Of a stretch of 55,297 nucleotides of DNA, positions 37,152 to 46,072 are shown one piece after another. The stretch is from Candidatus Parcubacteria bacterium. Lineage in GTDB: Bacteria > Patescibacteriota > Saccharimonadia > Saccharimonadales > 2-12-FULL-41-12. The notes beneath the pieces were generated by a model that was not told the DNA's origin, ran no database searches, and saw nothing but the letters and a program-made list of their open reading frames with translations. Made by a program: the position numbers and the translations under genes. The stretch covers positions 1-55,297 of the forward strand of contig JAHWKM010000007.1 of NCBI GenBank assembly GCA_019347895.1. Direction: 5' to 3'. How positions within the stretch are numbered: the stretch's first letter is position 1; every line of letters starts with the position of its first letter.

Positions 37152-39164
37152 TTAACCGGATATAAGCTTATTGAACTCCTTTTCGTCAATGATTTTAGTA
37201 CCGAATTTTCTGGCTTTTTCCAGTTTGCTTGAGCCGACGTTAGCTCCGGCTACCAAATAGTCCGTATCCTTGCCGGTACTGGCCTGAAAAATTCCGCCCA
37301 GAGATCTTATTTTCTCAGCGGCCTGGTCGCGGCTCATTGATTCCAGCGAGCCGGTTATAACAAACCTTTTGCCCGTAATTTTACTTTTTTTGATATGAAT
37401 TTGCTTTGGCTCAACTCCAACGTTCTTAAAATCTACCAGAAGTTCTTGGTTTTGTGGATCTTCAAACCAGGCCACGATAGATTCAGCCACAACCCCGCCA
37501 ATACCTTCAACTTCCTGGAGCTCTTCAATGGTAGCAACTTTTAGTTTATCAAAATCTTTATAGCGGTTGGCTAGATCAACTGCCGTTTGCGTCCCTACAT
37601 GCCTGATGCCAAGAGCGTATATAAACCTATGCAGTTCGGGTCGTTTTTTCTCGGCAATTGCAGCCACTAATTTATTAGCTGATATGTCAGCGAATCTTTC
37701 TAGTTTCAACAATTGTTCGGATTTAAGCTTATAAAAATCAGCGGCATTACTAACCAGTTTTTGATTTAATAGTAACTCGACATTTTTTTCGCCGAGACCT
37801 TCTATATCAAGAGCGCTTTTAGAAGCAAAGTGCCGCAGATGGTTCGAAAGTCTGGCGGGGCATTTTGTGTTTGGGCAGCGCCAAACAGCCTCCTCTTCCT
37901 TGGCTTTTACTAGCTTTGTGCCGCACTCCGGGCAATTTTTTGGCATTTGGAATTTCTGTTCGCTGCCGTCGCGCAGTTTTATCATCGGCTCCATAACTTC
38001 AGGAATGATATCGCCGGCTTTATGTACCGCTACGGTATCGCCGACTCTGATATCCTTTCGCTTAACCTCTCCTTCATTGTGCATAGTGGCCATTTGTACC
38101 AAGCTGCCGGCGATAACCACCGGCTCAAGCATTGCCACGGGAGTAGCCGCACCGGTCCTGCCCACAGAAATAAAAATATCTTTTACTTTTGTGACGGCTT
38201 GCTCAGGCGGATACTTATAAGCAATTGCTCCGCGCGGCGCCTTGCCGACCGACCCGAGCCGGTCAAACTGGTTTTTTTGGTTTACGGTTACGACTAATCC
38301 GTCAGTGTTAAAAGGCAGCTGGGTTCGCTCGTCTTCCCAATAGTCGGCAATTTTTATAATCTCCTGAAATGTCGTTACCTGCTTTGCCTGTTTGTTAACA
38401 ATAAATCCCAGCTTGTTTGCTAAATCATACTCCTGCGCCTTGGTTTTTATACCTTCAGCTATAATTCCCCACGCATGAAAACGCAGCGGACGAGCAGCTA
38501 CCAGCGCCGGATCCAGCTGGCGTACTGTACCGGCCGCAGTGTTTCTTGGATTCATAAACTTGGGCAATCCGTCTTTTTCTCTCTGCTTATTTATTGCTTC
38601 GAAGTCTTTTTTATAAAGAAGTATCTCGCCGCGAACTTCCAGTGTACTATTGTAATAGTGCGCTGATACAGTTTTATCCTTACGAAGAGTTAGAGGTATT
38701 GAATTTATAGTTTTAACATTTTGGGTAACGTCTTCGCCCGTAAGTCCGTCGCCGCGGGTTAAGCCGCGGCTTAGCCGTCCTTTTTCATAAACCAGCGCAC
38801 AGGCTAAGCCGTCCATTTTAAGATCTACGTGATAATCCAGGCTTTGACCCGGCAGCAGTTTAGAAATTCTAGTTATCCAAGCTTTTAACTCTTCGGATGT
38901 AAACGCATCATTTAGACTCAGCATAGGCCGCGAATGCGGCACGGAAACAAATTTATCCAAAGGCTTTCCGCCTACTCGCTGTGTGGGCGAGTCGGGAGTT
39001 AAAAGCTCAGGATGCAACTCTTCCAATTCTCGTAGTTCTTGGGTTAGAGAATCGTAAATTTCATCCGTAATCATCGGGTCGTCTAGAACATGGTAGCGAT
39101 AGCGGTATTCGTCAATCTGCCGGCGCAGTTTCTCAACTCTCTCTTTAGTACTATTATTAATCAC
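37152..39164 (-). CDS. ligA: NAD-dependent DNA ligase LigA
   Basis: HVDLKMDGLACALVYE (KxDG), CPECGTKL..CPNTKCPA zinc finger, BRCT C-terminus. Confidence 0.98.
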   Translation of the reverse strand: MINNSTKERVEKLRRQIDEYRYRYHVLDDPMITDEIYDSLTQELRELEELHPELLTPDSPTQRVGGKPLDKFVSVPHSRPMLSLNDAFTSEELKAWITRISKLLPGQSLDYHVDLKMDGLACALVYEKGRLSRGLTRGDGLTGEDVTQNVKTINSIPLTLRKDKTVSAHYYNSTLEVRGEILLYKKDFEAINKQREKDGLPKFMNPRNTAAGTVRQLDPALVAARPLRFHAWGIIAEGIKTKAQEYDLANKLGFIVNKQAKQVTTFQEIIKIADYWEDERTQLPFNTDGLVVTVNQKNQFDRLGSVGKAPRGAIAYKYPPEQAVTKVKDIFISVGRTGAATPVAMLEPVVIAGSLVQMATMHNEGEVKRKDIRVGDTVAVHKAGDIIPEVMEPMIKLRDGSEQKFQMPKNCPECGTKLVKAKEEEAVWRCPNTKCPARLSNHLRHFASKSALDIEGLGEKNVELLLNQKLVSNAADFYKLKSEQLLKLERFADISANKLVAAIAEKKRPELHRFIYALGIRHVGTQTAVDLANRYKDFDKLKVATIEELQEVEGIGGVVAESIVAWFEDPQNQELLVDFKNVGVEPKQIHIKKSKITGKRFVITGSLESMSRDQAAEKIRSLGGIFQASTGKDTDYLVAGANVGSSKLEKARKFGTKIIDEKEFNKLISG

Positions 39165-40114
39165 AAAAGCGCCCTATAAAGGTTGTAAGTATAAGCGTGA
39201 AAAAAATATAGCATCAAACCGCTTAAAATTAAAAACACCAGGACTGCTAAAAACGGCAGGAAATATATTAGCGGCAAAACTAGAATTACAAAAAACAAAA
39301 AGGACAAAACAGGTAGCCCGAGCAGTCTGAGAGCGACCGAAAATCTTCGATGCAGTACCAGATCCCGGGCTGAACGGAGAGCCTTAACGGGGGTCATGTC
39401 GGGCAATGTCACAATATAGAGCGCAAAGACTGACGATAAAACCATATATAGAGATAGTAAACTAAGAAGTAAAAACAAAATTATAAAGAAACTTTTTTCA
39501 ATAGGAGTGATTGCAATCGAACCTGCCATCGCGGTCGTTAGTAGGAAATTTCCTATTAAAAAAGGAATGAGCTGCAGCACAATCACGCAGGCAACCAAAA
39601 CAAATTGGGTGAACGGGTACAATCCCCGGTAAAAGGCTTGCTTAACACCGACCTTTTCGCCGGCGCTAACTTGTCGTATAGCCCATATTAAAGCCAAGCT
39701 GGCTATCAGGGTTATAAAAAGCTGGTAGACGCCGCCGGCTTCGCTGCCGGCATTGCCGCCGCTGCTTAATAAAACTCCCAGCAAGGTCAAAGAGGCGCCT
39801 AGCCCGCTCACCTCCCCGGCCAAGCCTTCATCGAGTTTCTGTTTGGTTTCAAAAAAATCCGTAAATGAACTTAAACCGCTAACCAATATTAAACTCAGCA
39901 AAATATAAACGGTAATTATGCCGAAGAAAAGTTTTTTATTGTTTAAAAGCAATCTGAGAGTTTGCTTAAAAAGCCGGTATATCCCCGGCAGTGGTTTGCC
40001 CAGGGGTTGTTTGATTGGTTTGGATAATCTAAAACTTTTATGGACTGGCCGCTTTTTAGTTCTGGGTTTTTTTACCGTAGTTTTTGCATTGGTATTTTTT
40101 TTCGTTACCGCCAT
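39161..40114 (-). CDS. Multi-pass membrane protein, 317 aa
   Basis: Hydrophobic segments; overlaps ligA start. Confidence 0.8.
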   Translation of the reverse strand: MAVTKKNTNAKTTVKKPRTKKRPVHKSFRLSKPIKQPLGKPLPGIYRLFKQTLRLLLNNKKLFFGIITVYILLSLILVSGLSSFTDFFETKQKLDEGLAGEVSGLGASLTLLGVLLSSGGNAGSEAGGVYQLFITLIASLALIWAIRQVSAGEKVGVKQAFYRGLYPFTQFVLVACVIVLQLIPFLIGNFLLTTAMAGSIAITPIEKSFFIILFLLLSLLSLYMVLSSVFALYIVTLPDMTPVKALRSARDLVLHRRFSVALRLLGLPVLSFLFFVILVLPLIYFLPFLAVLVFLILSGLMLYFFHAYTYNLYRALL

Positions 40115-40123
40115 ATCCCATTA

Positions 40124-40996
40124 CTATAAGTTGTCGCCCATTTCGCGCAAGTTTTTAATCCGGTTTTCGATCGGCGGATGCGTGCTAAACAGTCCGGCAA
40201 AAGAGCTTTTCTTAAGCGGATTCGCAAAGAAAAGGTGCGCTGTCGAGGTATTGGCTTTTTTGGTGGCGCTTCCCTGCTTGCCTATCTTTTCAAGAGCGCT
40301 GGCTAATCCTTCGGGGTACCGCGTAGTCAAGGCGCCGGTCGCATCAGCGAGATATTCCCGGCGCCTTGAAATTGCCAGCTGGATCATGCTGGCGGCAATC
40401 GGTGCAATTATCATAGCGGCTAACCCGATGATTAACATATACGGATTTTTATTGTCGCGGGCTCCACCAAACCAGACCATGTGCAGTATTATGTCCGCCA
40501 GCAATGAAACAACCGACACTAGGGCGAAAGCAAACATAGAGACTCTAATGTCATAGTTTTTTACGTGTCCAAGTTCGTGCGCCATAACGCCCTCTAGCTC
40601 ATGGTCATCCAGGGCTTCCAGCAAGCCGGTGGTGGCGCATACCACGGCATTCTTGGGATTTCGGCCAGTAGCAAAAGCATTCAATGCCGGATCATCCATG
40701 ATGTAAACCTTGGGCGTAGGCATGCCCTCAGTAATTGCCAAATTTTCGACTATGCGGTAGAGCCGGGGATTATCTCTCTTTTGGATTTGGCGTGCGCCAT
40801 TGACAGCCAAAGCCATTTTCGAACCTGAGATATAAACAATCAGCGCGTAAATTAATCCGCCGATTAAAACAAAAGGAGTTATAGTAGGATGTCCTAGATA
40901 CTGTGCAACCACCCAGCCGAGCCCGCCGATCAGAATGATAAAAAACAAGAATATAAAGATAGTTTTTCGCTTGTTAGCCGCTATATTTGAATACAT
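40124..40996 (-). CDS. htpX: HtpX family zinc metalloprotease (M48)
   Basis: GVMAHELGHVKNYDIR; LAISRRREYLADATGA. Confidence 0.95.
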   Translation of the reverse strand: MYSNIAANKRKTIFIFLFFIILIGGLGWVVAQYLGHPTITPFVLIGGLIYALIVYISGSKMALAVNGARQIQKRDNPRLYRIVENLAITEGMPTPKVYIMDDPALNAFATGRNPKNAVVCATTGLLEALDDHELEGVMAHELGHVKNYDIRVSMFAFALVSVVSLLADIILHMVWFGGARDNKNPYMLIIGLAAMIIAPIAASMIQLAISRRREYLADATGALTTRYPEGLASALEKIGKQGSATKKANTSTAHLFFANPLKKSSFAGLFSTHPPIENRIKNLREMGDNL

Positions 40997-41000
40997 GGGT

Positions 41001-41028
41001 CGTATATCGTATTACGTATTAAGTATTA
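41001..41028. repeat. Period-7 repeat, left flank of four-helix-bundle gene
   Basis: CGTATAT CGTATTA CGTATTA AGTATTA; contains the gene's stop codon. Confidence 0.85.
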
Positions 41029-41402
41029 CCGGGTCTCCTCGCTGCGCTTTTTATTAAACCGTTAGTCATTTTTTGGATCTCAATCACTTTGTCCTCTATT
41101 AATTTTAGCTCTTTTTGCGGTAAAAAACCAAGGTCGCAGGCAATATAGCTATGGCTTAACGTTTCTGTTAGCGAACCCAGAGCAATACTATAAAATTGGA
41201 TTTTATCTTTATCGCTATTTCTAGAGAAACCTTCAGCGATATTAGCGGGTACAGAAACCGCGGAACGCCTGATCTGTGATGTCAATCCAAATTTTTCCTC
41301 GCCGGGAAAGCTTTGGGTTATCTTATATGTGTATACAGCCAAAATCCTGGAAGCTTGCCAAGCACGCAATTGCGTAAATGAGGTAATTTTTTCTGAAGCC
41401 AC
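41019..41402 (-). CDS. Four-helix-bundle protein (23S rRNA intervening-sequence protein family)
   Basis: LRAWQASRILAVYTYKITQSFPGEEKFGLTSQIRRSAVSVPANIAEGFSR; GTG start. Confidence 0.92.
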   Translation of the reverse strand: MASEKITSFTQLRAWQASRILAVYTYKITQSFPGEEKFGLTSQIRRSAVSVPANIAEGFSRNSDKDKIQFYSIALGSLTETLSHSYIACDLGFLPQKELKLIEDKVIEIQKMTNGLIKSAARRPGNT

Positions 41403-41406
41403 TGCT

Positions 41407-41434
41407 TTATACGTAATACTTATACGTTATACGT
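41407..41434. repeat. Period-7 repeat, right flank of four-helix-bundle gene
   Basis: ttatacgtaatacttatacgttatacgt; reverse complement has the same ACGTAT(A/T) period-7 units as the left flank; ends next to the lemA stop. Confidence 0.85.
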
Positions 41435-41435
41435 C

Positions 41436-42002
41436 CTAGAATTTAACGCCGACTGGTTTATTGACGGTAGTGGTTTCACCTTCATCAACTTCAAAAAATT
41501 CGCGCTCGGAAAAACCAAGTGGACCGGCAATTAGAATGTTGGGAAATGTTTGGATCTTAATATTCAAGTCCCGTGCTGAGCCGTTATAAAATCTGCGGGC
41601 AGCTTGGATTTTGTCTTCGGTGTCTACTAATTCTTCTTGCAGATGCTTGAAATTTTGGTCTGCCTTTAGATCCGGATAATCTTCGGCTACTGCGAAGATG
41701 CTCTTCAACGCTTCCTGAAATACATTTTCAGCTCTGGCTGCTTCCTGCGGGCCCTTTTCTTGGGCGTTTAAGGCATTTGAGCGAGCTTCCGTTACATCTT
41801 GAAAAACGGTTTTTTCATGCTTGGCGTAGCCTTTTACGGTTTCGATCAAGTTTGGAATAAGGTCATAACGTCTCTTCAGTTGGACTGTAATGTCGCTCCA
41901 AGCCTCATCCACCCGGACTTTAGCCTGCACCAAACCGTTATAAATTAAAATTATGCCAATAACCAATACGGCCAAAACTCCTAGTATTATCCACGTCGTC
42001 AT
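41436..42002 (-). CDS. lemA: LemA family protein
   Basis: N-terminal TM, YNGLVQAKVRVDEAWSDITVQLKRRYDLIPNLIETVKGYAKHE. Confidence 0.96.
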   Translation of the reverse strand: MTTWIILGVLAVLVIGIILIYNGLVQAKVRVDEAWSDITVQLKRRYDLIPNLIETVKGYAKHEKTVFQDVTEARSNALNAQEKGPQEAARAENVFQEALKSIFAVAEDYPDLKADQNFKHLQEELVDTEDKIQAARRFYNGSARDLNIKIQTFPNILIAGPLGFSEREFFEVDEGETTTVNKPVGVKF

Positions 42003-42080
42003 ATTTTACTCCTGCTTTTCTCCCGTTAGTTTATGGTTATATTGTATCATTTTCACATTAATTAATATATCTCATGGTTT

Positions 42081-42105
42081 CTGTGAAAGGATAAACCTTT
42101 CACAG
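42081..42105. promoter_or_regulatory. Perfect 10-bp hairpin upstream of lemA
   Basis: CTGTGAAAGG-ATAAA-CCTTTCACAG. Confidence 0.6.
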
Positions 42106-42139
42106 TCGAAATTGTGGTGTAGTAAGTTTTTTGTAAATG

Positions 42140-42679
42140 TTATTTTGTTAAGTTCAAAAACTCTTCGCGGGTTCTTAGATCACTTAAAAATATTCCTCTC
42201 ATGGCCGATGTTACCATGGTGGAATTTTGTTTTTCTACGCCGCGCATCATCATGCAAAAATGCTCAGCCTCTATTATGGCTGCGACGCCTTTTGGTTTGA
42301 CCTTTTCTTGCAGGGCATCGACTATCTGGCTGGTCAGTCGTTCCTGAACCTGAAGGCGGCGGGCAAACATGTCGGCTACCCGGGCAATTTTGGACAGACC
42401 GATAATGTGCTTGTCCGGTATATAGCCAATATGCGCCTTGCCGACAAACGGCAGCAAATGATGTTCGCAAAGACTGTAAATTTTTATATCTTTTACCAGC
42501 ACCATTTCGTTATAATTTTCTTTATATATCGCCCCGTTGACTACTTCGTCGATATTGGTATTGTAGCCGGCGGTTAAAAATTTGAGTGATTTTTCAACCC
42601 TGTCGGGAGTACCTTGCAGCCCGGCCCGGCTAGGATCTTCGCCAAGTTCTTGTAAAATTTTCCTGACTTCGTCTTTCAT
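42140..42679 (-). CDS. folE: GTP cyclohydrolase I
   Basis: YSLCEHHLLPFVGKAHIGYIPDKHIIGLSKIARV; EAEHFCMMMRGVEK. Confidence 0.97.
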   Translation of the reverse strand: MKDEVRKILQELGEDPSRAGLQGTPDRVEKSLKFLTAGYNTNIDEVVNGAIYKENYNEMVLVKDIKIYSLCEHHLLPFVGKAHIGYIPDKHIIGLSKIARVADMFARRLQVQERLTSQIVDALQEKVKPKGVAAIIEAEHFCMMMRGVEKQNSTMVTSAMRGIFLSDLRTREEFLNLTK

Positions 42680-43044
42680 TCCAAATTCCCTCTTATGGTA
42701 TATTCAGCTGTTACATCTTCTACCAGCAAGGATTTTGCAGCCGCCGGTTTGTGGACTACGATTCTCAGCCCGCTCACTTTGCCGAGCGAATATATTTTTT
42801 TGGCTATCGAATAGGCCATAGTTTCTATCAGCTTGAATTTTTTTTGCTCCACGACCCGCCTGACAAGCTCGCTAATTTGCCGGTAATCCTGTGTACTGCC
42901 TATATCATCATTACTAACCTCAGCCACAAGCTCAACGTCAATATAAAAAGTCTGCGGCCTGTCCTGCTCGCCGTCGTTTACGCCGTGATGGCCGATTGCC
43001 TTTATACCGGTAAGTTTAATCTTAGATTTAATTTCAGCCTCCAT
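42676..43044 (-). CDS. folB: Dihydroneopterin aldolase
   Basis: IKAIGHHGVNDGEQDRPQTFYIDVEL; VRRVVEQKKFKLIETMAYSIA; overlaps folE start. Confidence 0.92.
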   Translation of the reverse strand: MEAEIKSKIKLTGIKAIGHHGVNDGEQDRPQTFYIDVELVAEVSNDDIGSTQDYRQISELVRRVVEQKKFKLIETMAYSIAKKIYSLGKVSGLRIVVHKPAAAKSLLVEDVTAEYTIRGNLE

Positions 43045-43070
43045 TAACTGGTGGGCGAGAAATTCGCCCG

Positions 43071-43110
43071 CATACTAGCCATTTCTTTATGGTGGGCGAG
43101 GAGGGACTCG
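43071..43110 (-). repeat. Detached copy of tRNA-Leu(TAA) 3' tail plus downstream 19 nt
   Basis: catactagccatttctttatggtgggcgaggagggactcg; identical to 43249-43288. Confidence 0.95.
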
Positions 43111-43267
43111 CCTCGCTAGGAAAAAGAAACTTACTTTTTCTAATGCGACCCCAAAGGCCTTTGGCCTTTCTGGGGCAAGGGTCGGGGAATGCACATTTGG
43201 CATTCCCGTTCGAGTCCTCTTAAGCCAATTATAAAGAAAAGTCTAGCACATACTAGCCATTTCTTTA

Positions 43268-43356
43268 TGGTGGGCGAGGAGGGACTCGAACCCTCAAGGC
43301 TTATTCAGCCAACGGATTTTAAGTCCGTCGCGTATACCAAGTTCCGCCACTCGCCC
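43268..43356 (-). tRNA. tRNA-Leu (anticodon TAA), CCA encoded
   Basis: GGGCGAGTGGCGGAACTTGGTATACGCGACGGACTTAAAATCCGTTGGCTGAATAAGCCTTGAGGGTTCGAGTCCCTCCTCGCCCACCA. Confidence 0.97.
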
Positions 43357-43360
43357 AATT

Positions 43361-43434
43361 TGGAGGCGTCGACCAGAATCGAACTGGCATAAAAGGTTTT
43401 GCAGACCTCTGCGTAACCACTCCGCCACGACGCC
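43361..43434 (-). tRNA. tRNA-Cys (anticodon GCA)
   Basis: GGCGTCGTGGCGGAGTGGTTACGCAGAGGTCTGCAAAACCTTTTATGCCAGTTCGATTCTGGTCGACGCCTCCA. Confidence 0.96.
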
Positions 43435-43450
43435 TTATTTATATTTTTTG

Positions 43451-43693
43451 CTATTTATATTTTTGCCTTAAAAGCTCTTTTTGTTGACCGGTTTTCAAAA
43501 ACCGTTCGAGGCTCATCGAATCCGTTCTGGTCGCACAAACTCTAGTTTCTAGCAGTACCCACGGCCGATAACCCTTTGTTGATTTTACCTTACCGTCATT
43601 ATGAAGTCTAAGCCTATTTATAACATTCGCAGTACTACCAACATATAAATCACCGTTGACTCGACTTTTAAGGATATAAACATAGTAGCCCAT
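43451..43693 (-). CDS. GIY-YIG nuclease domain protein (UvrC-endonuclease-like, 80 aa)
   Basis: MGYYVYILKSRVNGDLYVGSTANVINRLRLHNDGKVKSTKGYRPWVLLE; start at 43693 preferred over the longer ORF to 43780. Confidence 0.9.
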   Translation of the reverse strand: MGYYVYILKSRVNGDLYVGSTANVINRLRLHNDGKVKSTKGYRPWVLLETRVCATRTDSMSLERFLKTGQQKELLRQKYK

Positions 43694-43832
43694 AGGTTGT
43701 TTTGTGTCCTTCGGGAGATCTACCGAAAGTACGACAGACCAACGCCTAACTCCTCGCCTGTCTGCCGCAGGCAGAGCCAACGCGCCATATAAATAACAGA
43801 GTAAATTATAGCGTAATATATACTGGTTACAT

Positions 43833-44657
43833 ATGGCCTACGAATTTTTTTCGCTTAATGGAGAAATTTTGCCGGTTGAGCTGGCTAAGATTGAGCTGTC
43901 GAATATTGAATATGCTTATGGCTTTGGCGTCTATGAAAATGTGCGGGTATCTAAGGGTAGGATATTTTTCCTTAAAGAACATATCCAAAGGCTACTTAGC
44001 TCAGCCGAAATTATTGGTATCGAACACGGTTTTAGCTCTAGCTTAGTTGAAAATTCCGTAGAAAAATTGCTTGAAAAATTAAAACCGGAAACATGCAATG
44101 TAAAAATCCTGCTTATTGGCGGCAAGGATAAAGGCTCAGCTAATTTGTATATTATGTGCCTCAACCCGCTTTTTCCTGATAGGAAATTATACAAAACCGG
44201 CGCGTATTGCATTACCGAGAATTACGAAAGGCCATTTCCCCACGCCAAATCTCTTAATATGTTGCCGAGTTATCTGGCTTATAAAAAAGCTAAGCAGGTC
44301 GGGGCTTACGACGCGCTTTTGGTTAACCGAGAAAATAAAGTGGCAGAAGGAACCAGAACTAATTTTTTTGCTATAAAAGACAAGACTATTTATTCCCCTC
44401 CCGAATCAGAAATATTGCTAGGCGTCACTCGCGATAAGGTAATAAAAGTAGCCAAACAAAACAGTTACCAAGTCGTAGAAAAAGACTTGCCGCTGAGCGA
44501 GCTGCCGAAATATGACGGCACTTTTATAACCAGCACCGGTTCAAAAATAATGCCGATCAAAACAATTGACAATCTGGATTTTGAAATTCCTGATGAGCTT
44601 TATAAACTCATTGGACTATTTAATAAATTCTTGGACGATTACGCTAAGAAAAAATAA
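43833..44657 (+). CDS. Class IV aminotransferase (IlvE/D-amino acid aminotransferase-like)
   Basis: YAYGFGVYENVRVSKGRIFFLKEHIQRL, EGTRTNFFAIKD, LLGVTRDKVI. Confidence 0.92.
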   Translation: MAYEFFSLNGEILPVELAKIELSNIEYAYGFGVYENVRVSKGRIFFLKEHIQRLLSSAEIIGIEHGFSSSLVENSVEKLLEKLKPETCNVKILLIGGKDKGSANLYIMCLNPLFPDRKLYKTGAYCITENYERPFPHAKSLNMLPSYLAYKKAKQVGAYDALLVNRENKVAEGTRTNFFAIKDKTIYSPPESEILLGVTRDKVIKVAKQNSYQVVEKDLPLSELPKYDGTFITSTGSKIMPIKTIDNLDFEIPDELYKLIGLFNKFLDDYAKKK

Positions 44658-44660
44658 ACT

Positions 44661-44693
44661 TTGCTTATTGTTGATTTATTCACCAATAAGCAA
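44661..44693 (+). terminator. Hairpin after class IV aminotransferase gene
   Basis: TTGCTTATTG-n13-CAATAAGCAA followed by TTTCTAT. Confidence 0.55.
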
Positions 44694-44733
44694 TTTCTAT
44701 GGAAAGGGAGGATCCGAAGGCGAAGCCTGAGCT

Positions 44734-44771
44734 AAGGAGGGAAAAACCTGGAGAAAGGGTTTTCCCTCCTT
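44734..44771 (-). terminator. Hairpin between convergent genes
   Basis: AAGGAGGGAAAAaCC...GGTTTTCCCTCCTT, about 14-bp stem with one bulge. Confidence 0.5.
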
Positions 44772-44776
44772 AAGAT

Positions 44777-46072
44777 CTAATAACGATAATGTTCAGATTT
44801 GAAAGGCCCGTTTTGTGAGACGTCCAGGTACTCGGCCTGATCTTTGGTTAACTTAGTAAGGTTGGCGCCAAGCGCTTCAACGTGGACTTTAGCAACTTTT
44901 TCATCCAGCTCTTTTGACAGACGATGGACATCTATTGAGTAGTCTTTTGTGAAAAGTTCGATTTGGGCTAAAACCTGATTGGAAAATGAGTTGCTCATTA
45001 CGAACGATGGGTGGCCGGTAGCGTTGCCAAGGTTTACTAGACGGCCTTCTGAGAGAACAATAATCCGGCTATTGTTTGGCAGCGTATATAGGTCCACCAG
45101 CGGTTTGACGTTTTGTTTTTTGACGCCTTTTAGATCATTAAGTGCGCCGATTTGTATTTCGTCATCGAAGTGACCAATATTACATACTATTGCCGTATCC
45201 TTCATGCGTTTCATATGATCGAGCGTGATAATGTCTTTGCAGCCAGTGGCGGTTACGAATATGTCGGCTTCATTGACCGCGTTTTCCATGGTTACTACTT
45301 CATAACCTTCCATCAGGGCTTGCAGCGCGCATATCGGATCAATCTCAGTAATTAAAACCCGACAGCCAAAGGCCCGAAGCGATTGGGCGCTGCCCTTGCC
45401 TACATCGCCGTAGCCAGCCACGACTGCTACTTTACCAGCCAGCATCACATCGGTTGCCCGTTTGATTCCGTCGATCAATGATTCTCGGCAGCCATATAAA
45501 TTATCGAATTTAGACTTGGTGACACTGTCATTAACGCTGATAGCTGGCATTTTCAGTATTCCCTTTTTTAGCATTTGATAAAGCTGGTTTACTCCGGTAG
45601 TTGTTTCTTCGCTGACTCCACGGATTTCCCCTAATAGTTCTGGATGTTTTTTGTGAACCAGCGCAGTCAAGTCACCGCCGTCGTCCAGTAGCAAGTTAGG
45701 GCCCTTGCCCTCAAAGTCCAAAGTCTGTTCAATGCACCACCAGTATTCTTCTTCAGTTTCGCCTTTCCAGGCAAAAACCGGCGTTCCAGCTTTAGCGACT
45801 CCAGCCGCCGCGTGATCTTGAGTGGAAAATATATTGCAAGACGACCAGCGCACATCGGCACCTAAAACTTGCAGAGTTTCTACCAATACTGCGGTTTGGA
45901 TTGTCATGTGGATGCAGCCGGCTATCCGCGCACCTTTAAGAGGCTGCGAGCTTTTATACTCTTCGCGTAGTGCTATCAGCCCCGGCATTTCCTTCTCAGC
46001 AAGAGTTATTTCGGTTCTGCCCCAACCGGCTAATTTAATATCCGCAACTTTGTAATCATTTTTAGAGCCCAT
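44777..46072 (-). CDS. ahcY: Adenosylhomocysteinase
   Basis: [71 protein letters not shown]. Confidence 0.98.
   Translation of the reverse strand: MGSKNDYKVADIKLAGWGRTEITLAEKEMPGLIALREEYKSSQPLKGARIAGCIHMTIQTAVLVETLQVLGADVRWSSCNIFSTQDHAAAGVAKAGTPVFAWKGETEEEYWWCIEQTLDFEGKGPNLLLDDGGDLTALVHKKHPELLGEIRGVSEETTTGVNQLYQMLKKGILKMPAISVNDSVTKSKFDNLYGCRESLIDGIKRATDVMLAGKVAVVAGYGDVGKGSAQSLRAFGCRVLITEIDPICALQALMEGYEVVTMENAVNEADIFVTATGCKDIITLDHMKRMKDTAIVCNIGHFDDEIQIGALNDLKGVKKQNVKPLVDLYTLPNNSRIIVLSEGRLVNLGNATGHPSFVMSNSFSNQVLAQIELFTKDYSIDVHRLSKELDEKVAKVHVEALGANLTKLTKDQAEYLDVSQNGPFKSEHYRY

Noticed and set aside
43451-43780. Longer 109-aa start for the GIY-YIG gene
   Set aside because: Residues before MGYYVYILKS are encoded by a palindromic TCTGCC-tgc-GGCAGA region and do not resemble the family; start at 43693 is more likely.
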